Positions 1-9,658 of a stretch of 64,000 nucleotides of DNA are shown here, piece by piece. Each line of letters begins with the position of its first letter. Position 1 is the stretch's first letter. The notes beneath the pieces were generated by a model. The model made no database searches. It was not told where the DNA came from and saw only the letters and a program-made list of their open reading frames with translations. The stretch is from Bacillaceae bacterium IKA-2 (lineage in GTDB: Bacteria > Bacillota > Bacilli > Bacillales > Anaerobacillaceae), in the NCBI GenBank assembly GCA_031761875.1, contig CP134492.1:806001-870000 (forward strand). The letters run 5' to 3'. Made by a program: the position numbers and the translations under genes.

Positions 1-667
1 AAGGAGATGGCTTATTTTTTTTGTTGGGATAATTGTCATGTCTTTTGGGATCGTCTTAATGATTGAAGCCGACCTTGGTGTTGCACCTTGGGATGTCCTG
101 CACATTGGTCTGACGAAGCAATTTGGTCTTACAGTTGGTACTTGGTCAATTTTAGTCGGTTTTTGTATTATTGGTTTAACAACCCTATTAACAAAAGAGT
201 GGCCACCACTAGGTGCTTTTTTAAATATGATATTTGTCGGTGTATTTATTGATATCTTTCGTCTATTTATTGGTACACCTGTCACAATCCTAGGCCAATA
301 TGTTATGCTTTTGGTAGGAGTAGTTGTGATCGGTTACGGGATTGGTTTCTATATCGCTCCTAAATGTGGGGCAGGACCTAGGGACAGTCTAATGATAGCG
401 ATTACTGAAAAAAGTGCCTGGAAAGTACAGTATGTTCGGGGCTTGATGGAAATCATTGTTTTAGCAATTGGTTGGAATTTAGGTGGACCGGTTTTTATAG
501 GAACAATTCTATTTAGTTTAACGATTGGTAATGTTGTAGGTTTCACGTTGCCACAATGTCAACGTTTAGTAGATCGATTCATAGAAAGAGGGATGAAAAT
601 TGAAAATATCGACAAAGGGACGATACGGGTTAACGATCATGATGGCATTAGCAAAGAAGTCCGGTGA
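1..667 (+). CDS. YczE/YyaS/YitT-family membrane protein, 5'-truncated
   Basis: Multi-pass integral membrane protein of unknown transport or structural role. The reading frame is open to the window edge: codons from position 2 read RRWLIFFVGIIV directly into the internal Met at 38, so the true start lies upstream and Met38 is not the start. Visible features are several hydrophobic segments and the family-like stretches DLGVAPWDVLH and GAGPRDSL. The gene ends at TGA 665-667, inside the next gene (cymR starts at 600), an unusually long 68-bp overlap. Its last ~20 residues are simply the out-of-frame reading of the cymR start and carry no hydrophobic or conserved pattern. Family assignment is by recognition; function is unknown. 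Confidence 0.8.
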   Translation, partial: RRWLIFFVGIIVMSFGIVLMIEADLGVAPWDVLHIGLTKQFGLTVGTWSILVGFCIIGLTTLLTKEWPPLGAFLNMIFVGVFIDIFRLFIGTPVTILGQYVMLLVGVVVIGYGIGFYIAPKCGAGPRDSLMIAITEKSAWKVQYVRGLMEIIVLAIGWNLGGPVFIGTILFSLTIGNVVGFTLPQCQRLVDRFIERGMKIENIDKGTIRVNDHDGISKEVR

Positions 668-1019
668 AGGGCCAGTTTCTTTAAAATCTATTGCAAAAGA
701 TTATAATTTGTCTGAACACTACTTAGAACAATTGATTGCTCCGCTTCGAAACGCCCTTTTAGTAAAAAGTGTTCGTGGTGCATATGGAGGATACATGTTA
801 GCAAAAGAGGCTAGCATCATAACGGCGGGTGATATAATTCGTGTTCTAGAAGGACCAATTAGTTTAGTAGAAGTGTTGGAGGATGAAGAACCTGCAAAAA
901 GGGATTTATGGATTAGAATTAGGGACGCAGTTAAAGATGTGCTTGATAATACGACACTAGAAGATTTAATTAACTATGAAGACAAAGGTAGCCAAGAATA
1001 CTATATGTTCTATATTTAG
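600..1019 (+). CDS. cymR: Rrf2-family regulator CymR (cysteine metabolism repressor)
   Basis: 139-aa Rrf2-type winged-helix regulator. In B. subtilis CymR represses sulfur and cysteine uptake genes, working with CysK. The N-terminus MKISTKGRYGLTIM and the helix-turn-helix region around residues 25-60 (SLKSIAKDYNLSEHYLEQL, then a wing with VRGAYGGY) are typical. The three-Cys [2Fe-2S] motif of IscR/NsrR is absent, as expected for CymR. The start is TTG at 600, preceded by a purine-rich ribosome-binding site (GAAAGAGGG). It lies within the end of the upstream membrane-protein gene. The neighbouring cysteine desulfurase and mnmA genes match the B. subtilis order. Confidence 0.93.
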   Translation: MKISTKGRYGLTIMMALAKKSGEGPVSLKSIAKDYNLSEHYLEQLIAPLRNALLVKSVRGAYGGYMLAKEASIITAGDIIRVLEGPISLVEVLEDEEPAKRDLWIRIRDAVKDVLDNTTLEDLINYEDKGSQEYYMFYI

Positions 1020-1128
1020 TCTATAATAGAAATAGCAAACTAAGTGAATGAATTTCATTCAAGTAATGGTAATTTCGGGTTTTCTTTGAATTACTCATTG
1101 AAGGGCCTAATAAGAAGGTGACAAAAAA

Positions 1129-3430
<2,302 letters not shown>

Positions 3431-3441
3431 TCGTAGTGAAA

Positions 3442-3502
3442 GTTCAAAAAACCGGTAATCATAGCTATTGAACCTCAGCTCTGATTACCCTCCTTTTTGA
3501 AC
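3442..3502. repeat. Intergenic hairpin repeat, GTTCAAAAA family, copy 1
   Basis: Bounded by complementary ends GTTCAAAAA and TTTTTGAAC, with GGTAATCA on the left and TGATTACCCTCC on the right, so the whole element folds back on itself. Related copies occur at 9245-9310 and 19264-19329, also between genes. Confidence 0.65.
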
Positions 3503-3534
3503 AGATATTTTAAGATATAAAGGGGTAAAAGTAG

Positions 3535-4200
3535 ATGACAAATAAAAATATCGAAGCAGCACAGTTTATTCAAGAAGGAAAGCTTGAAGAAGCGGCTACA
3601 TTATTAAATGAGGCAATCGAAGAAAACCCTAAAGATGCGCTAGCTTATCTTAATTTTGGCCATCTTTTGTCGATTAGTGGCGATAAAGACCGAGCGTTTA
3701 TTTTTTACAATCGGGCGATAGAAATTGATCCAACTTTGGCGACAGCCTATTACGGAGCTGGAAATACATATTTTGATCAAGAAAAGTATCAAGAAGCGAT
3801 TGAAAGCTTTAAAAAAGCTGTTGAAAACGGCTTAATAGAAGCTGATGCTTATTTTATGCTTGGTCTCTGCTACTACAATTTAGGACAATTACCATACGCA
3901 TTAGCTAATTTTAAAACGGCAACAGAAAAAAATCCTAAAGACGCTGATGCAAATTTTCAGTTAGGACTTGTCTTAGCCCAGCTTGAACAAGTTGATGAGG
4001 CAATTATTGTGTTAGAAAAAGTTATTCAACTAGATGAAACCCATGCTGATGCTTATTACAACCTTGGAGTGGCTTATGCTTTTAAAGATGATGCAGAAAA
4101 AGCGCTTGAAATGTTTGAAAGAGCGTTGGAATTACAGCCAGGTCACTTACTTGCAGGTAATGGTAAAAAACAGCTAGAAGCATTACTCCGAGAACAATAA
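3535..4200 (+). CDS. yrrB: Tetratricopeptide repeat protein (YrrB-like)
   Basis: 221-aa soluble protein made almost entirely of about six consecutive 34-residue TPR units, each with the W/L-G-A-A-P type spacing (for example DALAYLNFGHLLSISGD, ATAYYGAGNTYFDQEK, ADAYYNLGVAYAFKD). TPRs are protein-protein interaction scaffolds; the partner is unknown. It sits between mnmA and recD2 exactly as yrrB does in B. subtilis. Start ATG 3535 follows AAAGGGG. Predicted cytoplasmic, with no signal peptide. Confidence 0.9.
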   Translation: MTNKNIEAAQFIQEGKLEEAATLLNEAIEENPKDALAYLNFGHLLSISGDKDRAFIFYNRAIEIDPTLATAYYGAGNTYFDQEKYQEAIESFKKAVENGLIEADAYFMLGLCYYNLGQLPYALANFKTATEKNPKDADANFQLGLVLAQLEQVDEAIIVLEKVIQLDETHADAYYNLGVAYAFKDDAEKALEMFERALELQPGHLLAGNGKKQLEALLREQ

Positions 4201-4222
4201 AACCGGAGAGAGGGTTGTAGCG

Positions 4223-6493
4223 ATGACATATGAAGATCAAAATGAAGAAGCTTTTATTAAGGGAGATCTTATCAACGTAATTTATACGAATGAAGAAAAC
4301 TTATATACTGTTGCAAGAATAAAAGTTCATAGTACAAATGTAAAACTTTCTGAAAAAATGATCGCAATTGTAGGAACTCTTCCTAAGCTTGATGAAGAAA
4401 ACATTTATACTTTTTATGGGAAATTAACAGATCATCCAAAATTTGGTGAGCAGTTTCAAGTGACTCATTTTGAAAGGGAAGTTCCGAAAACCACTGAAGG
4501 AATTATCCGCTATCTGAGTAGTGATCGTTTTAAAGGTATTGGCCGAAAAACAGCTGAAGCGATTGTTAATAAGCTAGGCGAGCAAGCGATATCAAGAATT
4601 CTTAATGATAAAGAAGTATTGAATAAAGTACCTGGAATTAAACCAGCGAAAATCCAACTTATATATGATCAATTGGTTGAGCACCAAGGAATTGAACAAG
4701 TATTAATTGAGCTTTATAAGTATGGATTTGGAGCTCAGCTAGCGATGAGAATTTTTCAAGTATACAAAGATGAGACATTACAAATTCTGAAAAACAACCC
4801 ATACCAGATGATTCAAGATGTAGAAGGAATTGGTTTTGCAAGAGCTGACGCGTTAGGACTAGGAATAGGGTTTACGAAAGACCAACCAGAACGAATTCAA
4901 GCTGGGTGTCTTCATATTATCCAAGAATTATCATTGCAAGAAGGACATATTTTTATTAAGCGAAAAGATTTGATTTCAGAAGCTAGCTCTATATTAACAG
5001 ATCATAGTTATAAAATTTCAGTACTAGAAATTGAAACACAAATTCTATATTTAGAAGAAGAAGGAAAGCTAATTGCTGAACTTGACAATGTCTATTTACC
5101 AACCTTATTTTTTGCAGAAAAGGGTTTAGTAACAAATATTGTAAAAATACTCAAAAATGACGATCATATTGAAGAGTTTCCTGAAGCAGAATTTTTAAAG
5201 GCAATTGGTGAGACAGAAGAAGAATTTAAAATTGAGTATGCGCCTTCACAAAAAGAGGCTATTAAAGCCGCGTTACAATCCTCAATCATGATTTTGACTG
5301 GGGGACCAGGAACCGGAAAAACTACAGTTATAAAAGGTATTGTTGAATCATATGCCAAACTTCATGGATTGTCTCTTAATAAAAAAGATTACGGTAAAAA
5401 CAACCCGTTTCCAATTGTCTTAGTTGCCCCAACAGGCAGAGCGGCAAAGCGGATGGCCGAAGCAACGGGACTTCGTGCTGAAACTGTTCATCGACTTTTG
5501 GGTTGGAAAGGTGGACATTCAGGCTTTGAAAAAGACGAAGACAACCCTATTGAGGGAAGGCTGTTAATTGTTGATGAGGTATCGATGGTTGATATTTGGC
5601 TTGCGAATCAGTTGTTCAAATCATTACCGAGCCAGGTTCAAGTGATTTTGGTAGGAGATGAAGATCAGTTGCCATCTGTTGGACCTGGACAAGTACTGAG
5701 TGAATTAATTCATTCAAAAAAAATCCCAACTGTTAATCTTGTTGATATTTATCGTCAAGCAAAAGAGTCCTCAATTATTCAATTAGCTCATGACATGAAA
5801 GCTGGGCAGCTTCCTAAAGATATCTTAACGGCAAAAAGTGATCGTCGTTTTTTCCAATGCAGTCAAGAACAAGTGATTGCTGTTATTGAACAAATTTGTG
5901 TAAATGCTATTAATAAAGGCTATACAGCAAAAGAAATTCAAGTATTAGCACCGATGTATCGGGGAAATGCCGGGATCGAAGTCTTGAATAAGAATTTGCA
6001 AAATGTTTTTAATCCTAAAAAAGAAAAACAACGAGAAATTCTGTATGGAGAAGTTAGTTATCGAGTCGGTGATGTGGTCTTACAACTTGTTAACAATCCT
6101 GAAGAAAATGTTTTTAATGGCGATAGAGGTGAAATTGTTGCGATTACTTACGCCAAAGAAACAGTTGAAAAACAAGACCAAATCATCATTTCTTATGATG
6201 GAATAGAAGTAGAGTATAAGAAACAAGACTTAAATCAAATTACTTTAGCTTATTGTTGTAGTGTTCACAAGTCTCAAGGAAGTGAATTTCCAATCGTTAT
6301 TATGCCGATTGTAAGAGGTTACTATCGGATGCTCCGCCGTAATCTCGTTTATACTGGAATAACTAGGGCGAAAGAATTCTTAATTTTGTGTGGTGAGGTT
6401 AAAGCCTTTCAAACCGCGATTCAACAACAAAATGAAATGAAACGGAATACCCTTCTGAGGGAGAAACTAATTTTAAATGTAGAATCGAATTAG
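4223..6493 (+). CDS. recD2: RecD2-type ATP-dependent DNA helicase
   Basis: 756-aa superfamily 1B 5'-3' helicase of the RecD2/YrrC class (not associated with RecBC), involved in DNA repair and fork maintenance. The N-terminal OB-like and helix-hairpin-helix region (about residues 1-200, with GIGRKTAEAIVNKLG) precedes the motor. Walker A is GGPGTGKT with K366, Walker B is IVDEVSMVD (D451, E452), motif III is LVGDEDQLPSVG, and the C-terminal motifs are HKSQGSEFP and YTGITRAK. Start ATG 4223 follows GGAGAGAGGG. The same gene order as in B. subtilis supports the call. Confidence 0.95.
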   Translation: MTYEDQNEEAFIKGDLINVIYTNEENLYTVARIKVHSTNVKLSEKMIAIVGTLPKLDEENIYTFYGKLTDHPKFGEQFQVTHFEREVPKTTEGIIRYLSSDRFKGIGRKTAEAIVNKLGEQAISRILNDKEVLNKVPGIKPAKIQLIYDQLVEHQGIEQVLIELYKYGFGAQLAMRIFQVYKDETLQILKNNPYQMIQDVEGIGFARADALGLGIGFTKDQPERIQAGCLHIIQELSLQEGHIFIKRKDLISEASSILTDHSYKISVLEIETQILYLEEEGKLIAELDNVYLPTLFFAEKGLVTNIVKILKNDDHIEEFPEAEFLKAIGETEEEFKIEYAPSQKEAIKAALQSSIMILTGGPGTGKTTVIKGIVESYAKLHGLSLNKKDYGKNNPFPIVLVAPTGRAAKRMAEATGLRAETVHRLLGWKGGHSGFEKDEDNPIEGRLLIVDEVSMVDIWLANQLFKSLPSQVQVILVGDEDQLPSVGPGQVLSELIHSKKIPTVNLVDIYRQAKESSIIQLAHDMKAGQLPKDILTAKSDRRFFQCSQEQVIAVIEQICVNAINKGYTAKEIQVLAPMYRGNAGIEVLNKNLQNVFNPKKEKQREILYGEVSYRVGDVVLQLVNNPEENVFNGDRGEIVAITYAKETVEKQDQIIISYDGIEVEYKKQDLNQITLAYCCSVHKSQGSEFPIVIMPIVRGYYRMLRRNLVYTGITRAKEFLILCGEVKAFQTAIQQQNEMKRNTLLREKLILNVESN

Positions 6494-6693
6494 GTGGGAA
6501 GGAAAAAGAAAAAGGGAAAAGGGGAAAGTTGGAAAGGCAAAGATAAAAGATAAAAGTTACAAGTCAAACCAATATTTATGAAAGCTTTTGACCTTCCTAA
6601 CCAACTGCCCTCTAACCAACTTTCCAACTTCTCTTACAAAGCTTTTGACCTTCCTTTCCAACTTTTCGCTTTCCACTTTCCACTTTTAATATT
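6494..6693. repeat. Low-complexity purine/pyrimidine hairpin repeat, copy 1
   Basis: The left half is strongly purine-rich (GGAAAGTTGGAAAGG and variants) and the right half holds the complementary pyrimidine-rich motifs (CTTCCTAACCAAC, CTTTCCAAC, CTTTCCACTTTCCAC). The ~200-nt stretch can therefore fold into a large imperfect hairpin. Related stretches occur at 15141-15356 and 58364-58437. No ORF is supported here. Confidence 0.6.
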
Positions 6694-6766
6694 GGAAGTA
6701 GTTCCCCGGAATTATTATAGCTTATTTAACAAACTCTATTAATGTTCGGAAGGGTGGGATTTAACT

Positions 6767-7246
6767 TTGCGAACATTTTCCATTCTTAATGGGCTATCGG
6801 TAATTTCTTTACATGGTGGCGAAGAAATCGGTAAAGTGGTTAATTTGTTAATTAATAAGACAGAAATTGCTGGTATAATAATTGATAAAAATGGGTGGTT
6901 AAACCGCCATTTATATGTACCTTTGGATGAGGTTCACGCAGTTGGGCAGGACGCTTTAGTCGTTGAAGATGAGAAAAAGCTTGTTATCTTTGACAAAAAA
7001 CAATTCCCATTATATTCACTATATAGCGGTTCAACTAATATTGCCGGGAAAATGTTAATGTCGACTGAAGGCGAAAAATTAGGCTTACTAGAAGATGTAT
7101 ATTTTGATGAATCTCTGGGCAGTATTGTAGGGTATGAGGTGACTGACGGTTTTATTGCTGATCTTAAAGAGGGGAAACAGGTTTTAAAAACAACCGCTCC
7201 TTTAATAGTCGGTGAGGATGTTCTTGTCATCGATTTAAATAGTTAA
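6767..7246 (+). CDS. yrrD: PRC-barrel domain protein (YrrD-like)
   Basis: 159-aa protein with two PRC-barrel-like halves. Each contains the family pattern of a strand, G(E/K)xIGKV, and a conserved loop: EEIGKVVNLLI around residue 20, and EGEKLGLLEDVYFDE with GSIVGYEVTDG around residues 100-125. PRC barrels occur in RNA-processing and photosynthetic proteins; no specific role is known for this one. TTG start at 6767 follows AAGGGTGGGA. Position downstream of recD2 matches B. subtilis yrrD. Confidence 0.85.
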   Translation: MRTFSILNGLSVISLHGGEEIGKVVNLLINKTEIAGIIIDKNGWLNRHLYVPLDEVHAVGQDALVVEDEKKLVIFDKKQFPLYSLYSGSTNIAGKMLMSTEGEKLGLLEDVYFDESLGSIVGYEVTDGFIADLKEGKQVLKTTAPLIVGEDVLVIDLNS

Positions 7247-7262
7247 AGGAGGCCCTACGATC

Positions 7263-7454
7263 ATGCGCTGTCCTAATTGCAAGGGTAAAGAAATTGGGAA
7301 AATAGGTACGAATCAGTATTATTGCTGGCATTGTTATATTGAATTATCAATTATAGATGGCCGCTTTTCACTACACCAAGTTGAAGAAGATGGAAGTTTA
7401 AGCTCACTTGATGATCTTTTTGAAGATGTAGATATGAGCGTTGAAAGCAGTTAA
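7263..7454 (+). CDS. Small zinc-ribbon protein
   Basis: 63-aa protein beginning MRCPNCKGKE, with a second pair of cysteines in YYCWHCYIEL. The two CxxC/CxxC knuckles about 20 residues apart form a probable zinc ribbon, followed by an acidic tail (SSLDDLFEDVD). It starts 16 nt after yrrD with AAAGGAGG upstream, so it is likely co-transcribed. B. subtilis has a similar short protein in this interval (yrzR region); I cannot confirm the symbol. Function unknown. Confidence 0.82.
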   Translation: MRCPNCKGKEIGKIGTNQYYCWHCYIELSIIDGRFSLHQVEEDGSLSSLDDLFEDVDMSVESS

Positions 7455-7549
7455 CATCTTCAAAGGTAAGGCCTCTCGAAGAAAACTAATTGAATAGTAT
7501 GATGGTCTATTTTGCGTCATACTTCGTTGACTGAATGGTGGTGAAAGCA

Positions 7550-7738
7550 ATGCGTAGAGAAACCTTATTAGCAGCGTTAGGTTTAGGTGCAGCAGCTGTT
7601 TCTATGATCGGTCCAAAACGTCGGAAAAAAATGGTTAGATTTATTGAACCGTTAACGAACATCGAGATGGCAGAAATGATGCCATCAATGCGCTCGATCA
7701 AAAAATTTAGAAAGATCATGATGCGCAACCTTTTTTAA
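7550..7738 (+). CDS. Small basic protein, DUF3918/YrzQ-like
   Basis: 62-aa protein with an N-terminal hydrophobic segment (LLAALGLGAAAVSMIG) followed by a very basic stretch (PKRRKKM) and a C-terminal cluster SIKKFRKIMMRNLF. Start ATG 7550 is preceded by GGTGGTGAA; the longer in-frame GTG at 7535 lacks such a site. It resembles the YrzQ/DUF3918 type of small membrane-associated proteins found at this locus in Bacillus. Function unknown. Confidence 0.7.
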   Translation: MRRETLLAALGLGAAAVSMIGPKRRKKMVRFIEPLTNIEMAEMMPSMRSIKKFRKIMMRNLF

Positions 7739-7753
7739 TAGCCTAAAACAAAA

Positions 7754-7778
7754 CTCCTAGCCCTGCTAGGGGTTTTTT
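7754..7778 (+). terminator. Intrinsic terminator after the yrrD-small gene cluster
   Basis: CTCCTAG CCCTG CTAGGGG hairpin followed by six T residues. Confidence 0.8.
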
Positions 7779-7785
7779 AAAGATA

Positions 7786-7932
7786 AGAAATGCATAAAAT
7801 TTTCGCGTCTGTCTAGCTTCAGCGCCTAACCGCTCGAGGTCACTTCACCCAATTACATGTAGCCAAAAAGCGGGCTACATGTAATTGGCCTCCAGTACTT
7901 GTCGCGTCTGACCAAGGCACTTGCGCTTTTCT
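7786..7932. repeat. Bacillaceae-type intergenic palindromic repeat, type A copy 1
   Basis: Starts with TAAGAAATGCATAAAATTTT, continues with GTCTAGCTTCAGCGCC and ends with CAAGGCACTTGCGCTTTTC. In between is a perfect ~16-bp hairpin with arms at about 7849-7864 and 7872-7888 (CCAATTACATGTAGCC and its complement). A diverged copy lies at 37225-37345. This edge-conserved, centre-variable design matches a repeat I know as widespread in Bacillaceae chromosomes. Confidence 0.7.
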
Positions 7933-8030
7933 CTGTCTAGCTTCAAGACACATCCTTGAGTTACTTCATAGCTGGTTTTGCGACGAGTAACCGCAGGAGC
8001 AGGCGCCATCGGCTCGACCGCTTTTCTTAA
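7933..8030. repeat. Intergenic repeat, type B copy 1
   Basis: About 85 nt starting TCTGTCTAGCTTCAAGACAC and ending with GGAGCAGGCG...GGCTCGA. It is identical with one substitution to the copy at 13554-13640. It shares its first bases (TCTGTCTAGCTTCA) with the adjacent type A repeat, so the two look like members of one modular family placed in tandem. Confidence 0.75.
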
Positions 8031-8107
8031 TTAAATAAAATATTGATAATTTGCATTTTATGTCAAATACTAAATAACAGTTCTGGATCAAAAATGGGGT
8101 GAGATGT

Positions 8108-9190
8108 GTGAATGGACGACAGCTTAAGTGGCTGATTCGCTTTGTAAGTCTTTTAGTTATATTACTATGTGGATATGTCTTCTTGCTACTAGCTCCGCTC
8201 TGGTTGCCCATTTTAACCGTCGTAGTAAGAGTTAGTATTCCGTTCTTGATTGCAGCAATTATTACATATTTACTTCACCCTATTGTCGAACAAATGAAAA
8301 ATATCGGTATCGCCAGACCCATCTCGATATTAATGATATACATAGTATTTATTATCCTTTTTGCTTCTTTATTAATAAAAGGAACACCATATATTATTGA
8401 AGAGCTAAAAGATTTAATTGACAATATCCCCCATTTTACAAATATTTATCGTGAATTGGTTAGTGACTTTTACAAGCAAACGTCGATGATGCCGGATGGC
8501 TTTCGTACTAAGGCGGAAGGATGGTTAACGGATATTGAAGCATTTGCAGCCGAAGGCGTTGCTGATACAGTAACAAATTTACGGGGACTACTAGACTATT
8601 TTTTTGTGATTATCATCGTTCCATTTCTTGTTTTTTACTTACTAAAAGATTTCCCTTTAATTGAAAAAACTGCTTGGTATGTAACGCCAAGAAAGTATCG
8701 CAGTTCCGGGAGACAACTATTAAAAAATATAAATATTTCATTAGGAAATTATATTCGCGGACAGCTATTAGTTTGTTCAGTGGTAGCAATTATTTCTACA
8801 ATTGGTCTGTGGCTGATTGGAATGCCTTATGCAGTTATTTTAGGTATTTTCATTGGAATTACGAATATCATTCCATATTTTGGTCCGATCATTGGTGCTT
8901 TGCCAGTTGCTATTATCGCCTTTACCGAGTCTTTTCAATTAGTATTATTTGGTCTAGCCGTTAATTTTGGAATTCAATTAATTGAAGGGAATATCTTATC
9001 GCCCTTAATCGTTGGTAAAAGTCTTCATATGCACCCGATATTAATTATGTTTGCGCTTATTGTCGGAGCTGAGGTTGGTGGTATAGTTGGTTTGATTGTA
9101 GCTGTTCCAATACTTGCAATTATAAAAGTAGTTGTGCTGCATATACGTGAGTCTTTTGGAAAAAAGCATGAAGAGGAAAAGATTATCTAG
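8108..9190 (+). CDS. yrrI: AI-2E-family transporter (YrrI-like permease)
   Basis: 360-aa inner-membrane protein with about eight hydrophobic segments, of the AI-2 exporter/PerM family. This family includes putative autoinducer-2 exporters and Na+/H+ antiporter-like members; the substrate cannot be read from sequence. Family hallmarks near the C-terminus are the segments NIIPYFGPIIGALP, EGNILSPLIVGKSLHMHP and GGIVGLIVAVPILAI. GTG 8108 is chosen because GGGGTGAG lies five bases upstream; GTG 8099 would overlap that site. It precedes alaS as in B. subtilis, but with ~470 nt of leader between. Confidence 0.88.
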   Translation: MNGRQLKWLIRFVSLLVILLCGYVFLLLAPLWLPILTVVVRVSIPFLIAAIITYLLHPIVEQMKNIGIARPISILMIYIVFIILFASLLIKGTPYIIEELKDLIDNIPHFTNIYRELVSDFYKQTSMMPDGFRTKAEGWLTDIEAFAAEGVADTVTNLRGLLDYFFVIIIVPFLVFYLLKDFPLIEKTAWYVTPRKYRSSGRQLLKNINISLGNYIRGQLLVCSVVAIISTIGLWLIGMPYAVILGIFIGITNIIPYFGPIIGALPVAIIAFTESFQLVLFGLAVNFGIQLIEGNILSPLIVGKSLHMHPILIMFALIVGAEVGGIVGLIVAVPILAIIKVVVLHIRESFGKKHEEEKII

Positions 9191-9244
9191 AACGCATGTT
9201 GACAAAGGTTTTGCTCATATCTATAATAATTTCTATAAGAGGAT

Positions 9245-9310
9245 GTTCAAAACTTCGCAAGTGATAAATTTCGTATCGCTTCGATGGCTCTGATTACCCT
9301 CATTTTTTAA
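9245..9310. repeat. Intergenic hairpin repeat, GTTCAAAA family, copy 2
   Basis: Begins GTTCAAAACTTCGCAAGTGATA, ends CTCTGATTACCCTCATTTTTT, and shares TCTGATTACCCTC with copy 1 at 3442. It is more decayed: the right terminal GAAC is missing. Confidence 0.5.
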
Positions 9311-9329
9311 TTTGCGCTTTAAGTCTTAA

Positions 9330-9640
9330 TATCGAAAACTTGATGAAGGAACCGTTTGATAAAGCCCATCTTAATTAAGGTCAACCTTAAGCAGAGAGGA
9401 ATTTTTAGAGCATCTCTAAGAAAATAACTGATCAATTATTTTCTTGGAGATGCCCTAGCTGAAAGAAATTCTAGATGAAGATTACCAAAAAGCTACTCCT
9501 GAAAGCAGGCCAAAATCTGCCGGTTAAAAACCGTTACATTTGATAAGGTGATGAATTTTTTATTGTTCATAACTAGGGTGGTACCGCGTGAGCTCAGCTC
9601 TCGTCCCTGTTTGGGATGGGGGCTTTTTCTATTTTAAAAA
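9330..9640 (+). promoter_or_regulatory. T-box leader of alaS
   Basis: Contains the T-box core AGGGTGGTACCGCG at 9585-9598. It is followed by a terminator hairpin (AGCTCTCGTCCC / GGGATGGGGGCT, about 9596-9624) and a T-run, ending 20 nt before the alaS ribosome-binding site. T-box RNAs sense uncharged cognate tRNA, here tRNA-Ala by context; I could not place the specifier codon with certainty. A long hairpin at 9405-9458 (arms about 22 bp, loop CTGATCAA) lies within the leader. Very likely functional. Confidence 0.93.
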
Positions 9641-9658
9641 TGAAGGAGGAAATAAAAA

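Noticed and set aside
7966-8211. ORFs crossing the GTCTAGCTTCA repeats (also at 13578-13790)
   Set aside because: They are shadows of repeat sequence on either strand, have no ribosome-binding sites, and the two copies do not share an intact frame.
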